Both the position numbers and the translations under genes were made by a program. Below, one piece after another: positions 25,607 to 33,271 of a stretch of DNA of 64,000 nucleotides. Below the pieces are notes generated by a model. The model was not told where the DNA came from and did no database searches. It saw only the letters and a list, made by a program, of their open reading frames with translations. Every line of letters begins with the position of its first letter. The first letter of the stretch is position 1. This DNA is from Roseateles_E cavernae (lineage in GTDB: Bacteria > Pseudomonadota > Gammaproteobacteria > Burkholderiales > Burkholderiaceae_C): NCBI RefSeq assembly GCF_040187885.1, contig NZ_JBDPLH010000002.1, forward strand, positions 62,001 through 126,000, read 5' to 3'.

Positions 25607-28600
25607 TCACATGCTGCGCCGATACTGCCCACCCACCTCGAACAGCGCGCTGGTGATCTGGCCCAGCGAGCAGACGCGCACGGCCTCCATCAGCACCTCG
25701 AAGACATTGCGGTTCTCGATCACGGCCTGCTGCAGCCGGGCCAGCATGGCCGGCGCCGTGCCAGCGTTGCTGGCGTGGAAGTCGGCCAGCCGTGCCAGCT
25801 GCGACTGCTTTTCTTCGTCGGTCGAACGGGCCAGCTCGATGGTCTCGGGCACGGTCTCGCCATGCGGGTTGCGGAAGGTGTTGACGCCGATGATGGGGTA
25901 CTCGCCGGTGTGCTTGAGCATCTCGTAGTGCATGCTCTCTTCCTGGATCTTGCTGCGCTGGTAGCCGGTCTCCATCGCGCCCAGGACACCGCCGCGCTCG
26001 GCGATCTTCTCGAACTCGGCCAGCACCGCTTCCTCGACCAGCTCGGTCAGTTCCTCGATGATGAAGGCGCCCTGGCTGGGGTTCTCGTTCTTGGCCAGGC
26101 CCCATTCGCGGTTGATCACCAGCTGGATGGCCATCGCGCGGCGCACGCTTTCCTCGGTGGGCGTCGTGATCGCCTCGTCGTAGGCATTGGTATGCAGGCT
26201 GTTGCAGTTGTCGTAGATCGCGATCAGCGCCTGCAAGGTGGTGCGGATATCGTTGAAGGCGATCTCCTGCGCATGCAGCGAGCGGCCGCTCGTCTGGATG
26301 TGGTACTTCAGCTTCTGGCTGCGCTCGTTGGCGCCGTACTTGTCGCGCATCGCGACCGCCCAGATGCGGCGCGCGACCCGGCCCAGCACCGTGTACTCGG
26401 GGTCCATGCCGTTGCTGAAGAAGAAGCTCAGGTTCGGCGCGAAGTCGTCGATGTGCATGCCGCGCGCCAGATAGGCCTCGACAAAGGTCAGGCCGTTCGA
26501 CAGCGTCAGCGCCAGCTGGCTGATCGGGTTGGCGCCGGCCTCGGCGATGTGATAACCGCTGATCGAGACCGAGTAGAAATTGCGCACGTTGTGGTGGACG
26601 AAGTACTCGGCGATATCGCCCATCACCTTTAATGAGAACTCGGTCGAGAAGATGCAGGTGTTCTGGCCCTGGTCCTCCTTCAGGATGTCGGCCTGCACGG
26701 TGCCGCGCACATTGGCCAGCACCCAGTCCTTGATCTTGGCGGCCTCGTCGGCGGTCGGCTCGCGGCCGTTGTCGCTCCTGAACTTGGCGAGGTTCTGGTC
26801 GATCGCGGTGTTCATGAACATCGCCAGGATAGACGGCGCAGGCCCATTGATCGTCATTGAGACCGAGGTCGTCGGGCTGCAGAGGTCGAAGCCGTCGTAC
26901 AGCACCTTCATATCGTCCAGGGTCGCGATGCTGACGCCGGAGTTGCCGACCTTGCCATAGATGTCGGGGCGCGGATCGGGGTCGGCGCCGTACAGCGTGA
27001 CCGAGTCGAAGGCGGTCGACAGGCGCTTGGCGGGCATGCCCTCGCTGACCAGCTTGAAGCGGCGATTGGTGCGGAAGGCATCGCCCTCGCCGGCGAACAT
27101 GCGCGTCGGGTCCTCGCCCTCGCGCTTGAAGGCGAACACACCGGCGGTGTAGGGGAAGCTGCCGGGCACGTTCTCCAGCAGCAGCCACTTCAAGAGCTCG
27201 CCATGGTCTTCATAAGTCGGCAGCACGACCTTGCGGATCTTGGTGCCGGACAGGCTGGTCGAGACCAGGGCGGTGCGGATCTCCTTGTCGCGGATCTTGA
27301 CGACGTACTCGTCGCCGGCATAGGCCTTCTGCATGTCCGGCCATTGGGCGATCAGCTGGGCGGCCGCCTTGTCCTGCGCGGTCTCGCGCTTCTCGGCCAG
27401 CTCGTTCAAGGCATCCATCGCGCGGTGCTTGTCCGGATTGGCGGCCTTCAGCATCGCCATCGAGGCGCGCAGCTGCTGGGCCTCGCGGGCGATGCGGGCC
27501 TGTTCGCGAGCCTGCTTTTTGTAGCCGCGCACCGTGTCGGCGATCTCGGCCAGATAGCGCGAGCGGGCGGCCGGCACGATGGGGGTCTGGTGGGTGCTGT
27601 GGCGGGTGTCGACGATGGGCAATCTGGCCTCGCCGAACTGCAGGCCCAGCTCGGCCAGCCGGCCCTTGAGCGCCTGGTACAGCGCGGTCACGCCGTCGTC
27701 GTTGAAGCGGCTGGCCATGGTGCCGAAGACCGGCATCTCGTCGGGCTTCTTGCCCCAGGCCTCTTTGTTGCGCTGCACCTGCTTGGCGACATCGCGCAGC
27801 GCATCGAGCGAACCCTTGCGGTCGAACTTGTTGATCGCGACGAACTCGGCGAAGTCCAGCATGTCGATCTTCTCGAGCTGGCTGGCCGCACCGAACTCCG
27901 GCGTCATCACATACATCGGCACATCGACATGGGGCACGATGGCGGCGTCGCCCTGGCCGATGCCCGAGGTCTCGACGATGACCAGATCGAAGCCGGCCAG
28001 CTTGGCCGCGGCAACGACATCGGGCAGGGCCTTGGAGATTTCGGAGCCGAAGTCGCGCGTGGCCAGGCTGCGCATGAAGACGCGCGGGCCTTGGCTCCAG
28101 GGCGAGATCGCGTTCATGCGGATGCGGTCGCCCAAGAGTGCGCCGCCGCTCTTGCGGCGCGAGGGGTCGATCGAGATCACGGCGACGCGCAGCGCATCGC
28201 CCTGGTCCAGGCGCAGGCGGCGTATCAGTTCGTCGGTCAGGCTGCTCTTGCCGGCGCCGCCGGTGCCGGTGATGCCCAGCACGGGGGTTTTGATGTCTTT
28301 CGCCGCCGCTTGCAAGGCGCTCACGATGGCCGCATCGGCCTTGCCGTTTTCCAGCGCCGTGATCAATTGCGCCAGCGCGCGCCAGGCGCCTTCGCCATGG
28401 CCCTGAATCGCGTCGAGTGACTTCGGCGCATGGACCGTGAAGTCCTGATCGCTCTTCATCACCATCTCGCCGATCATGCCGGCCAGGCCCATGCGCTGGC
28501 CGTCTTCGGGGCTGAAGATGCGCACGCCGTGGGCGGCCAGATCGCGGATCTCGGCCGGCACGATGACGCCGCCGCCGCCGCCAAACACCTGAATATGCTC

Positions 28601-28897
28601 GCCGCCGCGCGCCTTCAAGAGCTCGACCATGTACTTGAAATACTCGACATGGCCGCCCTGGTAGGAGCTGATCGCGATGCCTTGCGCGTCTTCCTGCAGC
28701 GCCGCGTTGACGACCTCGTCGACCGAGCGGTTGTGGCCCAGGTGTATTACCTCGGCGCCCATGCTCTGCAGGATGCGTCGCATGATGTTGATCGCGGCGT
28801 CATGGCCGTCGAACAGGCTGGCGGCGGTGACGAAGCGCACCTTGTGCGTGGGGCGGTACTCGGCCAGGGCCTTGTACTCGGCGGACAGATCGGTCAT
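25607..28897 (-). CDS. icmF: Fused isobutyryl-CoA mutase
   Basis: 1096-residue adenosylcobalamin-dependent mutase that interconverts isobutyryl-CoA and n-butyryl-CoA (related acyl-CoAs in some members) and carries its own G-protein chaperone. Order: B12-binding domain (1-150; DGHDAAINIMRRIL gives the DxHxxG-type cobalt-ligand loop, with GGGGGVIVPAEI); MeaI-like GTPase (about 205-440; P-loop GTGGAGKSS, VETSGIGQGD, NKFDRKGS); linker; large mutase TIM barrel (about 560-1096; YGADPDPRPDIYGKVGNSGV, NGPAPSILAMFMN). Length matches known IcmF (about 1090). A TTCG terminator follows, and a strong palindrome lies about 90 bp upstream of its start. Confidence 0.96.
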   Translation of the reverse strand: MTDLSAEYKALAEYRPTHKVRFVTAASLFDGHDAAINIMRRILQSMGAEVIHLGHNRSVDEVVNAALQEDAQGIAISSYQGGHVEYFKYMVELLKARGGEHIQVFGGGGGVIVPAEIRDLAAHGVRIFSPEDGQRMGLAGMIGEMVMKSDQDFTVHAPKSLDAIQGHGEGAWRALAQLITALENGKADAAIVSALQAAAKDIKTPVLGITGTGGAGKSSLTDELIRRLRLDQGDALRVAVISIDPSRRKSGGALLGDRIRMNAISPWSQGPRVFMRSLATRDFGSEISKALPDVVAAAKLAGFDLVIVETSGIGQGDAAIVPHVDVPMYVMTPEFGAASQLEKIDMLDFAEFVAINKFDRKGSLDALRDVAKQVQRNKEAWGKKPDEMPVFGTMASRFNDDGVTALYQALKGRLAELGLQFGEARLPIVDTRHSTHQTPIVPAARSRYLAEIADTVRGYKKQAREQARIAREAQQLRASMAMLKAANPDKHRAMDALNELAEKRETAQDKAAAQLIAQWPDMQKAYAGDEYVVKIRDKEIRTALVSTSLSGTKIRKVVLPTYEDHGELLKWLLLENVPGSFPYTAGVFAFKREGEDPTRMFAGEGDAFRTNRRFKLVSEGMPAKRLSTAFDSVTLYGADPDPRPDIYGKVGNSGVSIATLDDMKVLYDGFDLCSPTTSVSMTINGPAPSILAMFMNTAIDQNLAKFRSDNGREPTADEAAKIKDWVLANVRGTVQADILKEDQGQNTCIFSTEFSLKVMGDIAEYFVHHNVRNFYSVSISGYHIAEAGANPISQLALTLSNGLTFVEAYLARGMHIDDFAPNLSFFFSNGMDPEYTVLGRVARRIWAVAMRDKYGANERSQKLKYHIQTSGRSLHAQEIAFNDIRTTLQALIAIYDNCNSLHTNAYDEAITTPTEESVRRAMAIQLVINREWGLAKNENPSQGAFIIEELTELVEEAVLAEFEKIAERGGVLGAMETGYQRSKIQEESMHYEMLKHTGEYPIIGVNTFRNPHGETVPETIELARSTDEEKQSQLARLADFHASNAGTAPAMLARLQQAVIENRNVFEVLMEAVRVCSLGQITSALFEVGGQYRRSM

Positions 28898-28986
28898 CTG
28901 GATGTCTCCTGCGCGGTGCTGGCTCGGCCGGGCCGGGCTTCTTCCCCGCGTTTTAGCAGCATGGGTGGGCGGATTCTAGGGCTTGA

Positions 28987-29008
28987 TTGACGTTTACGTA
29001 AACGTTAA
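28987..29008. promoter_or_regulatory. Near-perfect 22-bp palindrome between icmF and a saccharopine dehydrogenase-like gene
   Basis: The core ACGTTTACGTAAACGT (28990-29005) is a perfect 16-bp palindrome, extended to 22 bp with one mismatched pair (TT..AA outside). It sits near the middle of the 193-bp divergent gap, about 90 bp from each start. It resembles, from memory, the TTTACG..CGTAAA-type operators described for MerR-family LiuR regulators of branched-chain amino acid and acyl-CoA catabolism, which would suit icmF. The identity of the binding protein is inference. Confidence 0.7.
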
Positions 29009-29090
29009 GTTGCCATTCGCTTGCCACGGAGCCGCCGGATCGGACTGCTGATAATGGGCGCCATCAGAAAGACAGGGTAGGAGAGGGCGC

Positions 29091-30212
29091 TTGAGAGTCC
29101 TGGTGCTGGGGGGATATGGCAATTTCGGCGCGCGGATCGCGCGGGCGCTGGCCGGCGATGCCGCCATCGAGTTGCTGATTGGCGGGCGCGACGGCTTCCG
29201 TGCCACAGCCTTTGCGGCCGAGCTGGGCGGCGGCGCCGAGGGCTTGGCCCTCGATATGGACGGGCCCGACCTGGTTCCGCGCCTGCAACAGGCCCGCGTC
29301 GAATTGCTGATCCACACGGCCGGCCCTTTCCAGTCTCAGCAGCACTATCGCGTGGCCCGTGCCGCCGCCGAGGCCGGCGCGCACTACATCGACCTGGCCG
29401 ATGGCCGGCGCTTTGTCTGCGACTTCTCCGCCCAGATGGATGCGCTGTTCAAGTCCGCAGGCCGGGTCGGCATCAGCGGCGCCAGCACCGTGCCGGCCCT
29501 GTCCTCTGCGGTGGTCGATGCGCTAAGCGCCGGTTGGCAGGCGCTGCACACCATCGACATCTGCATCGCGCCGGCCCAAACCGCCCCGCGCGGCCTGGCG
29601 ACGATGGCGGCCGTGCTCAGCTATTGCGGCGCGCCGATCAGGGTCTGGCAGGACGGGGCCTGGACCGAGCAGCCCGGCTGGGCCGCGCCGCAGCGGGTGG
29701 ACTTCCGGCGCCTGCGGCCCCGGTTGGCGGCGCTGTGCGACATCCCGGATCTGGAACTGCTGCCGGCCCGCTACGCCGGTGTGCGGACCGTGATGTTCGG
29801 TGCCGCGCTGGAGTTGGGCTTCACGCAGCGCGGCATGGCCCTGCTGGCCCGGCTGCGGCGTGCCGACTTGTTGCCCCGGCCCGAGCGTCTGGCAGCGCTG
29901 ATGCTGAAGACCGCCGGCTGGCTCGACCCGCTGGGCTCGGCCCTGGGCGGCATGGTGGTGGCGCTGAGCGGTCGCGACGCCGAGGGCCGCCCCGTGGCGC
30001 GCAGCTGGCATATTGCCGCCGACGATGACCACGGTCCCGAGATCCCCTGCATGGCGGCCATCCTGCTGGCGCGACGCCTGGCGCGCGGTGACAAGTCCGT
30101 CGCCGCCGGCGCCCAGCCCTGCATGGGGCTGCTGAGCCTGGACGAGTTCGCGCCCGAGTTCGAGCGCTGGGGCATGGTTTGCGATCTGGTCGACGATGGG
30201 GCGCGGCCATGA
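29091..30212 (+). CDS. Saccharopine dehydrogenase-like NADP-binding protein
   Basis: 373-residue oxidoreductase-fold protein. The N-terminal Rossmann motif is VLVLGGYGNFGARIARALAG, followed by LLIHTAGPFQSQQHYRVARA and YIDLADGRRFVCDF, as in the saccharopine dehydrogenase-like family. The start codon is TTG, preceded by GTAGGAGAG at about 6 bases, and no ATG fits. The gene overlaps the next by ATGA. True lysine-pathway function is unlikely given the context; the substrate is unknown. Confidence 0.82.
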   Translation: MRVLVLGGYGNFGARIARALAGDAAIELLIGGRDGFRATAFAAELGGGAEGLALDMDGPDLVPRLQQARVELLIHTAGPFQSQQHYRVARAAAEAGAHYIDLADGRRFVCDFSAQMDALFKSAGRVGISGASTVPALSSAVVDALSAGWQALHTIDICIAPAQTAPRGLATMAAVLSYCGAPIRVWQDGAWTEQPGWAAPQRVDFRRLRPRLAALCDIPDLELLPARYAGVRTVMFGAALELGFTQRGMALLARLRRADLLPRPERLAALMLKTAGWLDPLGSALGGMVVALSGRDAEGRPVARSWHIAADDDHGPEIPCMAAILLARRLARGDKSVAAGAQPCMGLLSLDEFAPEFERWGMVCDLVDDGARP

Positions 30213-30592
30213 GCGGCTCCGCCAGCGCCCCGGCCGACGAGCGTCTGCTGCGCCTGAGCCTGGTCGCCGTCTGGCTGGGCACGGCGGTGGTCAGTCTGCT
30301 GGAGCTGCGCGGCCAGAGCCTGGACTTGCTGACCCAAGCCGGCATGCACGACTTGACCCTGATGCAGGGCCTGATCGTCGGCGGCGCGGCACTGGATGCG
30401 TTGCTGGGCCTGGCGCTGTGGCTGCGGCCGGGCCGCCGGGTCTATGCGGCGGCCTTGGCGGCGATGCTGGCGATGACAGCGCTGGCCACTCTCTTGCTTC
30501 CGAGCCTGTGGCTGCATCCGCTGGGGCCCTTGCTGAAGAATCTGCCGATCGCGGCGGCGCTGTGGCTCTTGTGCAGGAAGGCCCCGCGGTGA
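30209..30592 (+). CDS. DoxX-like small membrane protein
   Basis: 127-residue protein with four hydrophobic segments (RLSLVAVWLGTAVVSLLEL, LTLMQGLIVGGAALDALLGL, AAALAAMLAMTALATLLL, LPIAAALWLLC), a DoxX-like layout. It starts at the ATG overlapping the saccharopine dehydrogenase-like stop and its own stop overlaps the GTG of the next gene, so all three are tightly coupled. Function unknown; related two-gene units with DUF2269 proteins are common in this order. Confidence 0.72.
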   Translation: MSGSASAPADERLLRLSLVAVWLGTAVVSLLELRGQSLDLLTQAGMHDLTLMQGLIVGGAALDALLGLALWLRPGRRVYAAALAAMLAMTALATLLLPSLWLHPLGPLLKNLPIAAALWLLCRKAPR

Positions 30593-31065
30593 ACGAATAC
30601 CTGCTGCTGAAATGGCTGCACGTGCTGTCCAGCGTGGTGCTGGTTGGCACCGGCTTTGGCTCGGCCTTCTATATGTTCTTTGCCAATCGCAGCGGCTCGG
30701 TCGAGGCCCAGGCCGTGGTGACACGGCTGGTGGTGCGGGCCGACTGGTGGTTCACGACGCCGGCCGCGATCTTTCAGCCGCTCAGCGGCCTGTGGCTGGC
30801 CCATCTGGCCGGCTGGCCCTGGTCCACACCCTGGCTGGCGCTGGCCCTGGGCCTGTATCTGCTGGCCGGAGCCTGCTGGCTGCCGGTGGTCTGGCTGCAG
30901 CTGCGCATGACCGAGATGGCCACTGCTGCCGCACGCGATGCGACGCCGCTGCCGCCACTGTACTGGCGCTATGCGCGCTGCTGGGAGGCGCTGGGCTATC
31001 CGGCCTTTGTCGCGATGCTGGGGGTGTTCTATCTGATGGTGGCCAAGCCGGCGCTGTGGCATTGA
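30589..31065 (+). CDS. DUF2269 family membrane protein
   Basis: 158-residue membrane protein with four transmembrane segments. The opening YLLLKWLHVLSSVVLVGTGF with an intramembrane His, and FQPLSGLWLAHLAGWPW, are typical of DUF2269. The start is a GTG in a GTGA overlap with the preceding gene. Role unknown; the conserved His could suggest heme or electron transfer, but that is speculation. Confidence 0.8.
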   Translation: MNEYLLLKWLHVLSSVVLVGTGFGSAFYMFFANRSGSVEAQAVVTRLVVRADWWFTTPAAIFQPLSGLWLAHLAGWPWSTPWLALALGLYLLAGACWLPVVWLQLRMTEMATAAARDATPLPPLYWRYARCWEALGYPAFVAMLGVFYLMVAKPALWH

Positions 31066-31087
31066 CGCGGGAGAGGGCTCCGGCACA

Positions 31088-31109
31088 GATATTGCAGCGC
31101 AGCAATATC
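31088..31109. promoter_or_regulatory. Inverted repeat in the nasT leader
   Basis: Perfect 8-bp arms GATATTGC (31088-31095) and GCAATATC (31102-31109) enclose the six bases AGCGCA, 13 bp before the nasT ATG. As RNA it would be a hairpin with a hexaloop having A at position 1 and G at position 4, the pattern that ANTAR proteins bind, and it would lie near the ribosome binding site. As DNA it could be a protein operator. Which one is not decided by sequence. Confidence 0.6.
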
Positions 31110-31122
31110 CACCCCATCCGCC

Positions 31123-31734
31123 ATGAGCCCCCCGCCCGACACCCCCACCCCAGGCCTGCGCGTGCTGTTGATCGATGACGGCGCGCATCGGGTCGACCTG
31201 ATCCAGCAGGAGCTGGCGCGGCAGGGTTGTGACGTCGTCGGCGTGATCGATTCGGCGACCTTGATCCATGACTGCGTGCTGCGGCTGCGGCCCGATGTGG
31301 TGATCGTCGACAGCGAGTCGCCGACGCGCGACACGATGGAGAACCTGGCCACCTTGAATGCGCAGATGCCGCGGCCGGTGGTGGTGTTCTCGGAGGACGG
31401 CAGCGATGACCCGATGCGCCGGGCGCTGCGCGCGGGGGTCAGCGCCTATGTGGTGGCGGGCTTGCGTCCCGACCGCCTGGCGCCGGTGCTGCAGGTGGCG
31501 ATCGCCCGCTTCGAGCAGGACCTGGCGCTGCGCCAGCAGCTGGACAAGGCCCATGCCCAGCTCAGCGCGCGCAAGCTGATCGAGCGGGCCAAGGGCATTC
31601 TGATGAGCGAGATGGGCCTGGACGAGGATGCCGCCTACAAGCGCCTGCGCCGCCTGGCGATGGATCGCGGCGTGCCGCTGGCCGAAGTCGCGGAGCGTGT
31701 CATCGATGCCCAGAACCTTCTACGCCCCATATGA
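31123..31734 (+). CDS. nasT: ANTAR-domain antitermination regulator NasT
   Basis: 203-residue cytoplasmic RNA-binding response regulator. Residues 10-125 form a receiver-like domain (LRVLLIDDGAHRVDLI, acidic pair D18-D19, Asp63 in DVVIVDSES). The usual Lys of strand 5 is replaced (SAYVVAGLRPD), as in pseudo-receivers of the NasT/AmiR type. Residues 135-198 form a coiled coil and the ANTAR domain (LIERAKGILMSEMGLDEDAA, YKRLRRLAMDRGVPLAEVAE). It is expected to bind paired hairpins in leaders of nitrate genes and prevent termination. Such hairpins are present just downstream. Its classical partner nasS is not in the window. Confidence 0.93.
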   Translation: MSPPPDTPTPGLRVLLIDDGAHRVDLIQQELARQGCDVVGVIDSATLIHDCVLRLRPDVVIVDSESPTRDTMENLATLNAQMPRPVVVFSEDGSDDPMRRALRAGVSAYVVAGLRPDRLAPVLQVAIARFEQDLALRQQLDKAHAQLSARKLIERAKGILMSEMGLDEDAAYKRLRRLAMDRGVPLAEVAERVIDAQNLLRPI

Positions 31735-31754
31735 GGCTTGCCATGAGACCCGGT

Positions 31755-31771
31755 CGCACCAGGCTGGCGCA
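31755..31771. promoter_or_regulatory. NtrC-like enhancer site 1 for nrt operon
   Basis: CGCACCAGGCTGGCGCA matches the NtrC consensus TGCACCAnnnTGGTGCA with two mismatches. Its centre lies about 96 bp upstream of the transcript start predicted from the sigma-54 promoter at 31833-31848, a usual enhancer distance. Confidence 0.65.
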
Positions 31772-31787
31772 TCGCGCCGGCAATCGG

Positions 31788-31802
31788 TGCGCTTTCCGCG
31801 CA
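31788..31802. promoter_or_regulatory. NtrC-like enhancer site 2 for nrt operon
   Basis: TGCGCTTTCCGCGCA is a perfect palindrome of TGCGC and GCGCA with five bases between, differing from NtrC half-sites TGCAC/GTGCA only at one pair. Its centre is 32 bp, three helical turns, from the first site, as in tandem NtrC enhancers. Confidence 0.5.
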
Positions 31803-31832
31803 CCCCCTGCCGGCGAGCCCGGGCAAGGCCGC

Positions 31833-31848
31833 TGGCACGGCTCCTGCT
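31833..31848 (+). promoter_or_regulatory. Sigma-54 promoter of the nrt operon
   Basis: TGGCAC-ggctc-CTGCT matches the -24/-12 consensus TGGCAC-N5-TTGCW with one mismatch and exact spacing. Transcription would start near 31859, immediately before the first ANTAR hairpin. Sigma-54 control would tie nitrate uptake to nitrogen limitation. Confidence 0.8.
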
Positions 31849-31859
31849 AGATAGACCCT

Positions 31860-31882
31860 GGGACCTGCAACGGCGTAGGCCC
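31860..31882 (+). promoter_or_regulatory. ANTAR hairpin P1, nrt leader
   Basis: Stem CCTGC/GTAGG (31864-31868 with 31875-31879) closes the hexaloop AACGGC, extended by GGG/CCC past one bulged A (31863). The loop has A at position 1 and G at position 4, the signature of ANTAR RNA targets. It begins at the predicted 5' end of the transcript. Confidence 0.8.
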
Positions 31883-31901
31883 CGCTCTCAACAAGGTTCT
31901 A

Positions 31902-31915
31902 GGACAAAGGCGTCC
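31902..31915 (+). promoter_or_regulatory. ANTAR hairpin P2, nrt leader
   Basis: Stem GGAC/GTCC closes the hexaloop AAAGGC (31906-31911), again A1 and G4 and matching the P1 loop pattern AANGGC. It overlaps the 5' arm of the following terminator (31908-31919), so forming it excludes the terminator. The P1-P2 gap is about 20 bases. Confidence 0.8.
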
Positions 31916-31966
31916 GATCTCCGCAGCCCATGGCATGGGTGGCGGTCGATCGTGGCGCCTTTTTTC
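31908..31966 (+). terminator. Leader terminator controlled by NasT-type antitermination
   Basis: Long interrupted hairpin: AGGCG/CGCCT outermost (31908-31912 with 31956-31960), then CGATC/GATCG, CCGC/GCGG and CCCAT/ATGGG around the loop GGC, followed by a run of T at 31960-31965. It lies 30 bp before the nrtA-like start. With the sites above it fills most of the 261-bp gap 31735-31995. Confidence 0.9.
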
Positions 31967-31995
31967 ATGTCTGGTCTGTCTCGGAGGTCTTCTCA

Positions 31996-33261
31996 ATGCG
32001 TTTCAGTGATTTGGCAAAGGGTGGTGGGCTCATGAGTGAAGAGCGACGCAAGCTGCTGGTGGGCGGTGCCAGCGCCACGATGACGGCGGCCGTCGGCGGC
32101 CTGAGCCCGACAGTCTGGGCCGCCGGCTCCGACAAGCCTGAGAAGGAGGAGGTGCGCATCGGCTTCATCCCGCTGACCGACTGCGCCTCGGTGGTGATGG
32201 CTTCGGTGCTGGGCTTCGACAAGAAATACGGCATCAAGATCATCCCGACCAAGGAGGCCTCCTGGGCCGGCGTGCGCGACAAGCTGGTCAACGGCGAGCT
32301 CGACATGGCCCATGTGCTTTACGGCCTGGTCTACGGCGTGCACCTGGGCGTCAGCGGCCCGAAGAAGGACATGGCCGTGCTGATGACGCTCAACAACAAC
32401 GGCCAGGCGATCACTCTGTCGAAGAAGCTGGCCGACAAGGGCGCGGTCGATGGCGCCAGCCTGGCCTCGCTGATGGGCAAGGAAAAGCGCGAGTACACCT
32501 TCGCGCAGACCTTCCCGACCGGCACGCATGCGATGTGGCTGTATTACTGGCTGGCCAGCGTCGGCGTCAACCCGATGAAGGATGCGAAAGTCATCACCGT
32601 GCCGCCGCCGCAGATGGTGGCGAATATGCGCGTCGGCAATATGGACGGCTTCTGCGTCGGCGAGCCCTGGAACCATCGCGCCATCGTCGACAACATCGGC
32701 ATCACCGCGGTGACGACCCAGGACGTCTGGAAGGACCATCCCGAGAAGGTGCTGGGCACCACCGGTGACTTCGTCAAGAAGTACCCGAACACCGCGCGTG
32801 CCGTCATCATGGCCGTGCTGGAGGCCAGCCGTTGGATCGATGCCGGCCTGCAGAACAAGCTGAAGATGGCCGAGACGATAGCCGAGAAGAGCTACGTCAA
32901 TACCGGCGTCGACGCGATCAACCAGCGCATCCTGGGTCGCTACCAGAACGGGCTGGGCAAGACCTGGGACGACCCCAACCACATGAAGTTCTTCAACGAC
33001 GGCGCGGTGACCTTCCCGTGGTTGTCGGACGGCATGTGGTTCCTGACCCAGCACAAGCGCTGGGGCCTGATCAAGGAGCACCCGGACTATCTGGGCGTGG
33101 CCAAGCAGATCAACCAGGTGGAGCTCTACAAGCAGGCCGCCAGCCAGCTGAAGATCAGCGTGCCCAAGGAGTTGATGCGCAGCTCCAAGCTGATCGACGG
33201 TGTGGTGTGGGACGGCAAGGACCCCGCCAAGTATGCCGATGGATTCCGCGTCAAAGCCTAA
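31996..33261 (+). CDS. nrtA: Nitrate ABC transporter substrate-binding protein (NrtA/CmpA-like)
   Basis: 421-residue periplasmic receptor. A Tat-type signal is visible (SEERRKLLVGG with Arg17-Arg18, then GASATMTAAVGGLSPTVWAA), followed by the NrtA family start VRIGFIPLTDCASVVMASVL, KEASWAGVRDKLVNGELDMA and NMRVGNMDGFCVGEPWNHRA. The start ATG has GGAGG 8 bases upstream; 32032 is an alternative. The export signal argues for the transporter receptor rather than the cytoplasmic sensor NasS, which is of the same fold. It heads a nrtABC-type operon under leader control. Confidence 0.92.
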   Translation: MRFSDLAKGGGLMSEERRKLLVGGASATMTAAVGGLSPTVWAAGSDKPEKEEVRIGFIPLTDCASVVMASVLGFDKKYGIKIIPTKEASWAGVRDKLVNGELDMAHVLYGLVYGVHLGVSGPKKDMAVLMTLNNNGQAITLSKKLADKGAVDGASLASLMGKEKREYTFAQTFPTGTHAMWLYYWLASVGVNPMKDAKVITVPPPQMVANMRVGNMDGFCVGEPWNHRAIVDNIGITAVTTQDVWKDHPEKVLGTTGDFVKKYPNTARAVIMAVLEASRWIDAGLQNKLKMAETIAEKSYVNTGVDAINQRILGRYQNGLGKTWDDPNHMKFFNDGAVTFPWLSDGMWFLTQHKRWGLIKEHPDYLGVAKQINQVELYKQAASQLKISVPKELMRSSKLIDGVVWDGKDPAKYADGFRVKA

Positions 33262-33271
33262 GGAGCGCCCC

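Noticed and set aside
31996..33261. Identification of the NrtA-like protein as the cytoplasmic sensor NasS
   Set aside because: It has a twin-arginine export signal and heads an ABC transporter operon; NasS lacks a signal.
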